Origin: Arthrobacter sp.
Lineage (GTDB): Bacteria > Actinomycetota > Actinomycetes > Actinomycetales > Micrococcaceae
NCBI GenBank assembly: GCA_030146405.1
Contig: JASLBS010000043.1
Coordinates: forward strand, 1 to 23,184
Direction of reading: 5' to 3'
DNA: 23,184 bases
Shown: in pieces, positions 1-7,507 of the stretch
Layout of the letters: each line of letters begins with the position of its first letter
How positions within the stretch are numbered: the first letter of the stretch is position 1
Program-made: the position numbers and the translations under genes
Notes under the pieces: model-generated
The model's input: the letters and a program-made list of their open reading frames with translations, nothing else
Databases searched by the model: none
Told to the model about the DNA's origin: nothing

Positions 1-69
1 AAGCTAAGACCCACAGCGCCGATGGTACTGCACCCGAGAGAGTGTGGGAGAGTAGGACACCGCCGGACA
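1..69 (+). rRNA. rrf: 5S ribosomal RNA, 3' end (partial)
   Basis: The first ~69 bases match the 3' part of an actinobacterial 5S rRNA as I know it: a GATGGTACTGC segment, then GGGAGAGTAGGACACCGCC near the 3' end. The 5' part lies outside the window, so the 16S and 23S genes are presumably just upstream. The exact 3' end is uncertain by a few bases. A hairpin terminator follows within about 15 bases, as expected for the last gene of an rRNA operon. Confidence 0.93.
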
Positions 70-81
70 ACCATTACAGGC

Positions 82-113
82 TGAGGCCCCACACCACCAG
101 GTGCGGGGCCTCA
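82..113 (+). terminator. rRNA operon terminator hairpin
   Basis: Bases 82-95 pair with 100-113 in a GC-rich stem of about 14 pairs with one A-C mismatch (91/104) and a four-base loop (96-99). It lies just after the 5S gene. There is no long T run after it (the sequence continues CCCCATT), as is usual in high-GC actinobacteria. It most likely ends rRNA operon transcription. Confidence 0.85.
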
Positions 114-390
114 CCCCATTAAACCCATCCACACCGGCCAGGCCTATCGCACCGGCACCGACGGCTGAACGCGCCGGAGGCCTGGAGACCCGAGGGACGC
201 CGACGCCGCGGTTCCTCCGCAGCGGGGAGCTTCCCTCCTCGGGGTGCCCGTCCTTTGTGTCAGCACCCGGACTGGTTCCCGGTGTTGCAGGTTCCTTCTG
301 CCTACGGGTGCACGCCGAACAGTGCGAGGGGCTACGCCGTCGTGATCGCTGGGGTACCGATGAGGGCCGTCCCGGAGCCTCGTGGTTCCA
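114..390. other. Non-coding stretch with no recognised gene
   Basis: Between the rRNA terminator and the next promoter there are about 280 bases with no convincing gene. The open frames here have no recognisable protein features and no good ribosome binding sites. One perfect six-pair hairpin is present (GGGTGC at 242-247 with GCACCC at 263-268). I see no tRNA and no known riboswitch. It may simply be rRNA-operon flanking spacer. Confidence 0.5.
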
Positions 391-420
391 TTGATAGGTA
401 AGACCACAGCACAATAGAGA
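391..420 (+). promoter_or_regulatory. Candidate promoter for the disordered/TPR-like gene and following operon
   Basis: TTGATA at 391-396 matches the -35 consensus at five of six positions. A weak -10 candidate, TAGAGA at 415-420, follows at 18-base spacing. Transcription would start near 427, giving a leader of about 40 bases before the ATG at 468. This is the only promoter-like sequence before a long run of closely packed forward genes, so it may drive much of them. The weak -10 keeps confidence low. Confidence 0.4.
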
Positions 421-423
421 CCC

Positions 424-443
424 GCCGGCCGATCTGCGCCGGC
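424..443 (+). promoter_or_regulatory. Small leader hairpin before the disordered/TPR-like gene
   Basis: GCCGGC at 424-429 can pair with GCCGGC at 438-443 around an eight-base loop, just after the candidate promoter and 8 bases before the AGAGGA ribosome binding site (452-457). It could protect the 5' end of the message or influence initiation. Because GCCGGC is itself palindromic and common in high-GC DNA, it may also be chance. Confidence 0.25.
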
Positions 444-467
444 ACCTGATGAGAGGACTGCGCTGCC

Positions 468-2726
468 ATGGCTGAGCAGAAGCACACCGACGGAGAAGAC
501 GGAACCGCTCGTTCGTCGGAAGGCGCAGGCGAGGATACGGGACGACCAGACCGTCCAGTACGGCGCCACTCGTGGGGATCGAAGTCGAAACGCTCAGAGG
601 GGTCGGCTGCTGACCGGACGGCCTCTGCGGCCGGCGAGCCCGCTCCGGGTGGGGCCGGGAGCGGTCAGGGCGAGAACCCGCGTTCGGGGTCCGATGAACG
701 CACCTCGAACGGTGTGTCCGAGGCTCACGAGTCATCGGGTCGAGAAGAGCGTCCGGTTCGTTCGGAAGATTCTTCGCAGAACGTCCGAGCAGATTCCGGC
801 GACGGCGACGGCGACGCACGGCGCTCCTGGAAGGACCGCTCGGAGAATCAGGGCAGCGCTTCGTCCCGACAGGGCGCGAGCCGCGACGTCGAGAGCGGCC
901 GCGGCACCCGTCCGGCCTCCGGCACCACACCATCAGCTGGTCGAGGTGGATCACCCACCACGCGCGGGGACGCCGGACGAGCGTCCGACCGTGACCGTAC
1001 GGGCGACCGCAGCAGTAGTGCGGCGTCGAGATCAGACGACCGGACGGACCGGGATTCCAGGGGCGGTAGAGGGAGGCCTGCTTCTGCCCCGCGGGGTGGT
1101 GCGGCGTCATCGTCGGGTGCTGACCGCGACTCACGGTCCTCGGGGCGTACTGGATCGCCCGACAGGACCCGCTCCAGCGAGGGACGGGAACGCACCAACC
1201 GCTTCGGCCCGTCGGGCGCGGCAGACCGCGGTGGTAGTGGTCATCGTTCCGCGGAGAGAAGTGCGCCCGGACGCCGCCCCGCTGACCGCGAAGGGCGGGG
1301 CGCAGGGGGACCCAGGGGCGGCGACGACCGACGCCAGGGAAGCAGGTTCGACGAGGCCGCAGCGTCCGGGCCACACCCGCACAATGCTCGGGACCTGAGG
1401 AGCGCCAATCGCCCGGACCGCGAGCGCTCGCCCGAGATCGATGAGGACGTCAAGGGAGACGAGCTCGATCGGGTGACCCGCGCTCAGGTCCGCAACCTCG
1501 AGGAGCGCAGCGCCCAGTGGGTCGCGAAGCATCTGGTGATGGCTGGGCGGTTGATCGACCTCGACCCGGAGTTGGCTTTCCAGCACGCCCTCGCTGCGAG
1601 CCGCCGAGGCGGCCGGTTGGCTGCGGTCCGGGAAGCCGTGGGCGTCACCGCTTATGCTGCAGGCCACTACGGGGAGGCGCTGCGTGAGTTCCGCACCTTC
1701 CGCAGGATCAGTGGTTCGAACGTGCACCTGCCCGTGATGGCGGACTGCGAACGAGGGCTGGGTCGTCCGGACAGGGCTTTGGACCTGGCGCGGGGCGAAG
1801 AGGCGCAGAGCCTCGATGCTGCAGGCAAAGCGGAACTGGCCATGGTGGTCTCCGGAGCGCGCGCTGACCTCGGGCAACTCGAAGCAGCCGTTGCTGCCCT
1901 CGAGATCCCACAGCTCGACCTGCACCGTGCTTTCCCCTTCAGCCCCCGTCTCTTCCGCGCGTACGCGGACGCACTCGACGCGGTGGGCCGTTCCCAGGAA
2001 TCGGGTACCTGGCGGCGCCAGGCGTCTGTTGCCGAGAAGGCGCTCGGGCTGGATGACGAGTCCGAGCCCGACATCATCGATCTCGGCGACGAGGACGAGG
2101 ACGGCATCGCGAGGCCGGTCCCGAAGGTCGCCGATGTTCTCGGTGCTCCTGCCCTCGAGGACACGCCTGGGGCGAATGCTGGTGACACGGATCCGCAGCA
2201 CACAGTGGCTACCCCGACGCCCGAGCAGCCTCAGGAAACGCAGAGCAACACCGAGGAGCCGGAGAGCCGGACCGGCCTCGCAGCGTCGTCCGTCGAGGAG
2301 CAGGTCCCGGATGCCGCTACTGGATCCACGCCCCCCGACGAGCAACCAGCGATCGAGGAGCGGCCCGTGGAGCCCGCAACCGAGGAGCAGCAGTCCGAGA
2401 CCGCGGCGCTCTTCAGTATGAGCAGCTCCGGCGTCGCGGACATCGTCGTTCCCGAGGCAGGAACGCGGGCCGATCGCGAGGGAGGTGCCTCGGTGCCGGC
2501 CGTCGAGTTCCTCACGGCGGAGGCGGCTCGATCGACCTCGACGACCGAGGGCCCGGCGACGTCCGAAGGGATCGGTGCGGCCGACGCAGCAGACTCCCCG
2601 GGCGAGGTCGGACCTGAGCAGGGGCGGGAGGACGGCCCCGAGGCATCCGTGCCGCCGAGCGCTACCGGGGGCAAGGACTCCGGAAAGCCGGCCACAGCGT
2701 CGTCGAGTGACGGTACCGATGACTGA
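468..2726 (+). CDS. Large disordered protein with a central TPR-like helical domain
   Basis: This 752-residue protein has three parts. Residues 1-330 are low complexity, rich in Arg, Ser, Gly and Asp with many RGG- and SEGR-like runs, and almost certainly disordered. Residues ~331-527 are an Ala/Leu/Arg-rich helical region with tetratricopeptide-like spacing (for example AAGHYGEALREFRTF at ~397-411 and LGRPDRALDLARGEEA at ~431-446). Residues ~528-752 are strongly acidic and rich in Glu, Pro, Ala and Thr. There is no signal peptide or membrane segment, so it should be cytosolic. ATG at 468 has AGAGGA ten bases upstream. The position before a HAD phosphatase and tlyA matches M. tuberculosis Rv1691, a conserved protein of unknown role; that match rests on gene order and the TPR-like core. 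TPR domains usually bind proteins, and the Arg-rich tail could bind RNA, but both points are inference. The stop overlaps the next start by 8 bases. Confidence 0.85.
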   Translation: MAEQKHTDGEDGTARSSEGAGEDTGRPDRPVRRHSWGSKSKRSEGSAADRTASAAGEPAPGGAGSGQGENPRSGSDERTSNGVSEAHESSGREERPVRSEDSSQNVRADSGDGDGDARRSWKDRSENQGSASSRQGASRDVESGRGTRPASGTTPSAGRGGSPTTRGDAGRASDRDRTGDRSSSAASRSDDRTDRDSRGGRGRPASAPRGGAASSSGADRDSRSSGRTGSPDRTRSSEGRERTNRFGPSGAADRGGSGHRSAERSAPGRRPADREGRGAGGPRGGDDRRQGSRFDEAAASGPHPHNARDLRSANRPDRERSPEIDEDVKGDELDRVTRAQVRNLEERSAQWVAKHLVMAGRLIDLDPELAFQHALAASRRGGRLAAVREAVGVTAYAAGHYGEALREFRTFRRISGSNVHLPVMADCERGLGRPDRALDLARGEEAQSLDAAGKAELAMVVSGARADLGQLEAAVAALEIPQLDLHRAFPFSPRLFRAYADALDAVGRSQESGTWRRQASVAEKALGLDDESEPDIIDLGDEDEDGIARPVPKVADVLGAPALEDTPGANAGDTDPQHTVATPTPEQPQETQSNTEEPESRTGLAASSVEEQVPDAATGSTPPDEQPAIEERPVEPATEEQQSETAALFSMSSSGVADIVVPEAGTRADREGGASVPAVEFLTAEAARSTSTTEGPATSEGIGAADAADSPGEVGPEQGREDGPEASVPPSATGGKDSGKPATASSSDGTDD

Positions 2727-3708
2727 GCGCCTGATCGACGGCTTCGACGGCGTCCTCGCGGACCTCGACGGAGTGGTGTACGCAGGGCCACAGGCCATTC
2801 CCGGAGCAAGTGAGGCTCTGACACGACTGGGCGAGGAGGGGAAGAGCCTTGCCTACGTGACCAACAATGCCTCCCGGTCCTCCGAGCAGGTTGCCGCTCA
2901 CCTCCGTGAACTCGGTGCTCCTGCCGTTGCGGAGCAGGTCTTCGGCTCCGCACTGGCAGGGGCGGAGCTGCTCGCCGAGCAGGTTTCCGCCGGGGCCACC
3001 GTTCTCGTGGTCGGTAGCGAGACGCTGGCGGATACGGTGCGGGCGCAGGGATTCAGCGTGGTGCTTTCGGCCGAGGACGAGCCCGACGCCGTCATCCAGG
3101 GATTCTCCCCGGACCTGGGCTGGAAGGACCTCGCGGAAGCGGCCTACGCAGTCGCCGCCGGTGCCGTGTGGGTCGCCACCAATACAGACCTGTCCATTCC
3201 GCAGGAGCGGGGGATCGCACCCGGTAACGGGACCCTCGTGGCCGCGGTCGCTGCAGCCACGAAGGCCTCTCCTCTGGTAGCGGGCAAGCCGGGGGCGGCC
3301 CTCTTCCGGACGGCAGCACGTCACTCCGGCGTGCTCCGCGCGCTCGTCGTGGGTGATCGGTTGGACACTGACATCCTCGGCGGTAATCGTGCCGGGATGG
3401 CGACCGCACTGGTCCTCACGGGCGTCGACACCGTGAGGACGGCGCTGGCTGCGCGGCCGGACGAGCGCCCCACCTACCTGATCGCGTCCCTCGCGGGGCT
3501 GTACGACGAGTATCCGGCCATCACCGAGGACGACGGTGCGTACTCCTGCGGCCGCTCCAGCGCCCGGGTGTCGGCTCGAGGAGTCCAAATCACCGGGCAG
3601 GAGTGGAACCTCGACAGCTGGCGCGCGGCGTGCGCGGCGTGGTGGTCCGCCGACCCGGCGGACGGGCCCGCAGGTGCTCCGGAGGTCTCCTTCGAAGCTG
3701 TCGGTTAG
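2719..3708 (+). CDS. HAD-IIA family sugar/glycerol phosphatase (Rv1692-like)
   Basis: This 329-residue HAD hydrolase shows all the family motifs: DLDGVVY with nucleophile Asp15 and general acid Asp17, TNN at 48-50 (motif II), GKPG with Lys190 (motif III), and GDRLDTD with Asp213, Asp216 and Asp218 for Mg binding (motif IV). The region between motifs II and III fits the type IIA cap. The M. tuberculosis gene in the same place, Rv1692, is reported to be a glycerol-3-phosphate phosphatase; the same substrate here is inferred from family and gene order. About 75 C-terminal residues (from ~255) extend beyond the HAD core and end in a Trp-containing segment that I cannot assign. The ATG at 2719 overlaps the previous stop by 8 bases; an in-frame GTG at 2707 is possible. 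I see no strong ribosome binding site, which favours coupling to the upstream gene. Confidence 0.9.
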   Translation: MTERLIDGFDGVLADLDGVVYAGPQAIPGASEALTRLGEEGKSLAYVTNNASRSSEQVAAHLRELGAPAVAEQVFGSALAGAELLAEQVSAGATVLVVGSETLADTVRAQGFSVVLSAEDEPDAVIQGFSPDLGWKDLAEAAYAVAAGAVWVATNTDLSIPQERGIAPGNGTLVAAVAAATKASPLVAGKPGAALFRTAARHSGVLRALVVGDRLDTDILGGNRAGMATALVLTGVDTVRTALAARPDERPTYLIASLAGLYDEYPAITEDDGAYSCGRSSARVSARGVQITGQEWNLDSWRAACAAWWSADPADGPAGAPEVSFEAVG

Positions 3709-3796
3709 CCTGTGCCACACGTGGAGGACCGGCGTCGGGACGCAGGTACACGCACGCCGGTGGAAGCCGGCGGAGACGAAGAAGGAGCACCAGCTG

Positions 3797-4015
3797 ATGG
3801 ACGAGTCGCAGGACGTCCGGTCGGAGGGCGAAGGGATGCCGTTCGAGGGGACCGGGGACGATCGCGTGGACGGGATCCTGGCCCTGCTCGACGAACTACC
3901 CGGGCGACCCGTCACCGAACACGTGGAGTTGTACCTGGAGGTGCATGGGCGGCTCACAGATGAGTTGAACCCGGGTTCGAAGCTGCGCGGGGTGGGAACC
4001 GATGGCCCGGCTTGA
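3797..4015 (+). CDS. Small conserved acidic protein of unknown function
   Basis: A 72-residue acidic protein starting MDESQDV. ATG at 3797 has a strong GAAGGAG at 3781-3787, nine bases upstream, which decides this start over the longer open frame. The gene follows the phosphatase after 88 bases and overlaps tlyA by 14 bases. The C-terminal half (residues ~25-60, VDGILALLDELPGRPV, then a VELYLEVHGRLTDEL-type helix) looks amphipathic and possibly helical. There is no signal peptide or membrane segment. M. tuberculosis also has a small protein (Rv1693) between its phosphatase and tlyA, so this is probably the positional equivalent. I do not recognise a domain, and the function is unknown. Confidence 0.8.
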   Translation: MDESQDVRSEGEGMPFEGTGDDRVDGILALLDELPGRPVTEHVELYLEVHGRLTDELNPGSKLRGVGTDGPA

Positions 4016-4853
4016 CCAGGAGCTCGTCAGCCAGGGCCTGGCGCGATCCCGCTCCCACGCCGCACAGCTCATCTCCGCGGGGCGTGTGCGAAGGGCAGGA
4101 GTGATCCTCCGGAAGGCTTCCGCGCCCATTGCCCCTTCGGACCAGCTCGAGGTCGAGGATCTCGGTGAGGACTACGTGAGCCGAGCGGGGAACAAGCTCG
4201 ACGGCGCCCTGCGAGCTTTCCCGATGATCGATCCTGCGGGTGGACGGTGTCTGGACGCGGGGGCCTCGACCGGCGGGTTCACGGATGTGCTGCTCCGGCG
4301 CGGCGCGCGGGAGGTCGTGGCCGTCGATGTCGGACACGGCCAGCTGGTGCAGCAGCTCAGGGAGGATCCGCGCGTGCAGGTCCATGAAGGAGTGAACGTC
4401 CGGTACCTCGAGCCCGAGCAGATCGGTGGGCCCGTGGACCTGACCGTCGCCGATCTCTCCTTCATCTCGCTCACCCTGGTGCTGCCCGCCCTGGCCGGTG
4501 CCACCCGACCGGGAGGCCAGTTGCTGCTCATGGTCAAACCACAGTTCGAGGTGGGCCGGAGCGGGCTCAACAGGCTGGGAGTGGTGAACTCGCCCGTCGC
4601 CCGTCGCAATGCCGTCGCAGGTGTTGTGCGCAGCGCGCTCGGACATGGCCTGGACCTCGCGGGCATCGCGCAGAGCGATCTGCCGGGCCAGGAGGGCAAC
4701 GTGGAGTACTTCGTGTGGACAAAGGTGCCAGCCGGGGATTTGATGCCTAGGATCGAGGGGGAGCTGAACCGGTTGACGGATCAGGCACTCGAGTACAGTG
4801 GCCTGTTCCCCGACTCGCGCAGCACCACCTACCAGACGGAGTTTGATGAGTAG
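4002..4853 (+). CDS. tlyA: TlyA, rRNA cytidine-2'-O-methyltransferase
   Basis: 283 residues. An N-terminal S4 RNA-binding domain (residues ~2-60, MARLDQELVSQGLARSRSHA) precedes an FtsJ-like methyltransferase domain with SAM motif CLDAGASTGGFTDVL at ~83-97. The catalytic Lys-Asp-Lys-Glu tetrad is visible as Lys65, Asp151 (VADLSFISL), Lys179 (MVKPQFEVG) and Glu235 (NVEYF). In mycobacteria TlyA 2'-O-methylates C1409 of 16S rRNA and C1920 of 23S rRNA, and its loss gives capreomycin resistance; the same role is expected here. The protein lacks a signal peptide and should act on ribosomes in the cytosol. ATG at 4002 lies inside the end of the preceding small gene, and the stop overlaps nadK by 8 bases. 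Confidence 0.96.
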   Translation: MARLDQELVSQGLARSRSHAAQLISAGRVRRAGVILRKASAPIAPSDQLEVEDLGEDYVSRAGNKLDGALRAFPMIDPAGGRCLDAGASTGGFTDVLLRRGAREVVAVDVGHGQLVQQLREDPRVQVHEGVNVRYLEPEQIGGPVDLTVADLSFISLTLVLPALAGATRPGGQLLLMVKPQFEVGRSGLNRLGVVNSPVARRNAVAGVVRSALGHGLDLAGIAQSDLPGQEGNVEYFVWTKVPAGDLMPRIEGELNRLTDQALEYSGLFPDSRSTTYQTEFDE

Positions 4854-5769
4854 ACGAATCCTGGTGCTCGCGCACACCGGCCGCAGGAACGCGATGATCG
4901 CCGCACAGGAAGCCTGCACTCGGCTGCACGATCTCGGACTGCAACCGGTCATGCGCCCCGAGGAGCTCGCTGACATCCAGAGTGAGTACGGGGAGCTCGC
5001 AGCGCCCGCAGAGGTGCTCGGCGACGACGTCGGCTTCGCCGCACTGGAGCTCGTCATGGTGCTCGGTGGGGACGGCACGATCCTCCGAGCCGCGGAGCTC
5101 GTCCGTGAGGCTGATGTACCCCTGCTGGGCGTCAACCTCGGGCACGTGGGGTTCCTCGCCGAGAGTGAACGGGCGGACCTCGAGGAGACGGTGCGCTGGG
5201 TGGCCGACCGGAGCTACACCGTGGAGGAACGCACCACCATCGAGGTACTCGTCTGGCACGGCGGCACACTGATCGGGGAGAGCTGGGCTCTCAACGAGGC
5301 GGCGGTGGAGAAGGTCAACAGGGACCGCATGATCGAGGTGGTCATGGAGGTGGACGGCCGCCCGGTGAGCTCCTTCGGTTGCGACGGCGTGGTGCTCGCC
5401 ACCCCCACCGGATCGACGGCATACGGCTTCTCCGCGGGTGGCCCCATCGTCTGGCCCGAGGTGGAGGCCCTGCTCATGGTGCCGATCAGTGCCCATGCCC
5501 TGTTCGCCAAGCCACTCGTCGTCGCGCCGACGTCGGTGCTCGCCGTGGAACTGCTGACGCGCACGGACGCCGCGGGGGTGCTCTGGTGCGATGGACGCCG
5601 CAGCATCGACCTCCCGCCCGGATCACGGGTCGAGGTGCGAGCCTCCGATCATCCCGTCCGGTTGGCACGGACGCGCCAGACCCCGTTCTCGGAGCGTCTC
5701 GTGCGGAAGTTCGAACTACCCATCCAGGGGTGGCGGGGCCCGATCCGTCAGGAGGAAGCAAGCCGATGA
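4846..5769 (+). CDS. nadK: NAD kinase
   Basis: A 307-residue ATP/polyphosphate NAD kinase that phosphorylates NAD to NADP in the cytosol. The diagnostic GGDGT motif is at 74-78 with Asp76. The NAD-binding Asn150-Glu151 pair (ALNEAAVEK), CDG with Asp180, and TPTGSTAY at 186-193 follow in the usual order, and length is normal for actinobacterial enzymes. ATG at 4846 overlaps the tlyA stop by 8 bases (ATGAGTAG) and puts a hydrophobic strand (RRILVLAHTG) right after the start, as the fold requires. The longer open frame upstream only overlaps tlyA in another frame. The stop overlaps recN by 4 bases. The tlyA-nadK-recN order is shared with M. tuberculosis Rv1694-Rv1696. Confidence 0.97.
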   Translation: MSRRILVLAHTGRRNAMIAAQEACTRLHDLGLQPVMRPEELADIQSEYGELAAPAEVLGDDVGFAALELVMVLGGDGTILRAAELVREADVPLLGVNLGHVGFLAESERADLEETVRWVADRSYTVEERTTIEVLVWHGGTLIGESWALNEAAVEKVNRDRMIEVVMEVDGRPVSSFGCDGVVLATPTGSTAYGFSAGGPIVWPEVEALLMVPISAHALFAKPLVVAPTSVLAVELLTRTDAAGVLWCDGRRSIDLPPGSRVEVRASDHPVRLARTRQTPFSERLVRKFELPIQGWRGPIRQEEASR

Positions 5770-7493
5770 TCGAGGAGATGCGGATCCGCGACCTCGGCGT
5801 GATCACCGATGCCACGCTCCGCCTGGGGCCCGGTCTGACTGTGGTCACCGGCGAGACCGGCGCGGGTAAGACCATGGTCATCACAGCCCTGGGATTGCTT
5901 CGCGGTGCCCGTTCGGATGCCGGCGCCGTCCGCCTCGGCGCCAAGTCCGCCTCGGCGGAAGCGGTCCTCCGGCTGGATCCCGCCAGCCGGGCAGCGGTGC
6001 GGGCAGCCGAGGCGGGTGCCGTGCTCGAGGAGTACGACGGCGCAACGGAATTGATCCTCGCCCGCACGGTGACCAGCGAGGGTCGCAGCCGTGCCTATGT
6101 AGGAGGCCGCACCGCACCCGTGGGTGTCCTGGCGGAGCTGGGTGACGAGCTCGTGGTGGTCCATGGCCAGTCGGACCAACTCCGCCTGAAGGGAGCCCCG
6201 GCACAACGCCAGGCGCTGGACAAGTTCGGTGGTAGAGCCGTCGATGAAACACTCCGGGCCTATGGCGATGCCTTCCGTCGCTGGCGGGACGCACTCTCCG
6301 AGCGCGACCGGTTGCGCAGCGAGGCGAGGGAGCGTCTGCGGGAGGCCGAGGGCCTCGAGGCCGCGCTGAAGGAGATCGGGGAGCTCGAGCCGCAACCCGG
6401 GGAGGACATCGCGCTCAAGACCGAGTCGATGCGCCTCGGGAACGTCGAGGAGCTGCGCACGGCCGCGGTCGTGGCGCACCAGGCCCTCGTGTCCGAGGAG
6501 ATCGGTGCAGGTGCGGATGCCGTGTCACTGGTCGACGAGGCGCGGCGCCAGCTCGAGGCCGTGGCGGAGCACGATGCCGATCTCGGCACGCTCTCCGAAC
6601 GCCTGGCCGAGGTGGGATACCTCCTGGCCGACATCTCGGCGGAACTCGCGGGATACGGTACCGCACTGGACGGTGAGGGTGCCGGCCGGCTCGAGGAGGT
6701 CGAATCACGACGGGCCGCATTGTCGGTACTCCTGCGCAAGTACGCTCCGACGATCGACGAGGTGCTGGCCTGGCAGGAGGACGCCGGGAAGCGCCTGGCC
6801 GAGCTGAGCACCGACTCCACGCGGGTGGAGGAGCTCGACGACGTCATCGTGGACCTCGACCGTGAGGTACATGGGTTGGCGGACGACCTGTCCGGACTGC
6901 GGCGTGCGGCATCCGAGACCCTTGCGGTGAGGGTCAGCGACGAGCTGACGGCCCTCGCGATGCCGGACGCGCAGTTGCTGATCGACGTCACCGCCGCCGA
7001 GGCCCTGACCGTCCATGGAGCCGACGAGATCTCCTTCACCCTGCAGCCACACCCCGGGTCCGCGCCGCGCGCGCTCGGCAAAGGTGCTTCGGGAGGTGAA
7101 CTCTCACGCGTCATGCTCGCCATCGAGGTGGTGCTGGCCGCCGTCGACCCCGTGCCCACCTTCGTCTTCGACGAGGTGGACGCCGGCGTCGGAGGCAAGG
7201 CCGCCGTCGAGATCGGGCGACGCCTCGCGATGCTGGCCGAGCATGTCCAGGTCATCGTGGTGACCCACCTTCCCCAGGTCGCGGCCTTCGCCGCGCGTCA
7301 TATCCGCGTCACGAAGAACGTCTCGCGGGACGGGGACGGCGGGGGAGTGACTGCCAGCGACGTCGAGGTCCTGCCCGACGACGAGCGCGTGCGCGAGCTG
7401 GCGAGAATGCTCGCGGGCCAGGAGGATTCCGCGTCGGCGCGAGCGCACGCCGAGGAACTGCTCGCCGATGCTGCCCGCACAGCGGCTCGGTGA
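5766..7493 (+). CDS. recN: DNA repair protein RecN
   Basis: 575-residue SMC-like ATPase that helps repair DNA double-strand breaks. Walker A is GETGAGKT at 29-36. A Q-loop-like segment HGQSDQ lies at 133-138. The central region (~165-390) is Glu/Ala/Arg-rich and predicted coiled coil. ABC signature ASGGELSRVM is at 441-450, Walker B TFVFDEVDAG at 465-474, and the switch His is His501 (VVTHLPQ). ATG at 5766 overlaps the nadK stop (ATGA) and has AGGAGG at 5750-5755, ten bases upstream, so it is chosen over the longer open frame running back into nadK. No LexA-type box (GAAC-N4-GTTC) is visible in front of it, so SOS control at this spot is not supported. In M. tuberculosis two genes (Rv1697, Rv1698) separate recN and pyrG; they are absent here. 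Confidence 0.97.
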   Translation: MIEEMRIRDLGVITDATLRLGPGLTVVTGETGAGKTMVITALGLLRGARSDAGAVRLGAKSASAEAVLRLDPASRAAVRAAEAGAVLEEYDGATELILARTVTSEGRSRAYVGGRTAPVGVLAELGDELVVVHGQSDQLRLKGAPAQRQALDKFGGRAVDETLRAYGDAFRRWRDALSERDRLRSEARERLREAEGLEAALKEIGELEPQPGEDIALKTESMRLGNVEELRTAAVVAHQALVSEEIGAGADAVSLVDEARRQLEAVAEHDADLGTLSERLAEVGYLLADISAELAGYGTALDGEGAGRLEEVESRRAALSVLLRKYAPTIDEVLAWQEDAGKRLAELSTDSTRVEELDDVIVDLDREVHGLADDLSGLRRAASETLAVRVSDELTALAMPDAQLLIDVTAAEALTVHGADEISFTLQPHPGSAPRALGKGASGGELSRVMLAIEVVLAAVDPVPTFVFDEVDAGVGGKAAVEIGRRLAMLAEHVQVIVVTHLPQVAAFAARHIRVTKNVSRDGDGGGVTASDVEVLPDDERVRELARMLAGQEDSASARAHAEELLADAARTAAR

Positions 7494-7507
7494 TAGCCTT
7501 GAACTCC
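7494..7507 (+). promoter_or_regulatory. Candidate -10 element for leaderless pyrG transcription
   Basis: TAGCCT at 7494-7499 fits the TAnnnT pattern of actinobacterial -10 elements and ends eight bases before the GTG at 7508, so transcription could start at or next to that codon. Leaderless messages starting with GTG are common in actinobacteria. No good -35 is visible at the expected distance (around 7471). The element lies right at the recN stop. Confidence 0.35.

Noticed and set aside
1131..2798. 555-codon reverse-strand open frame opposite the disordered/TPR-like gene
   Set aside because: It is an antisense shadow in GC-rich, low-complexity DNA; the protein has no family motif and the forward gene explains the frame.
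3536..3796. Longer 159-codon version of the small acidic protein
   Set aside because: The upstream part overlaps the phosphatase gene in another frame, and the ribosome binding site at 3781-3787 supports the start at 3797.
5379..5765. Possible NadK-RecN fusion or N-terminal extension of RecN
   Set aside because: The extra 129 codons lie in a different frame over the end of nadK; the ATG at 5766 has a good ribosome binding site and starts directly at the Walker A domain.
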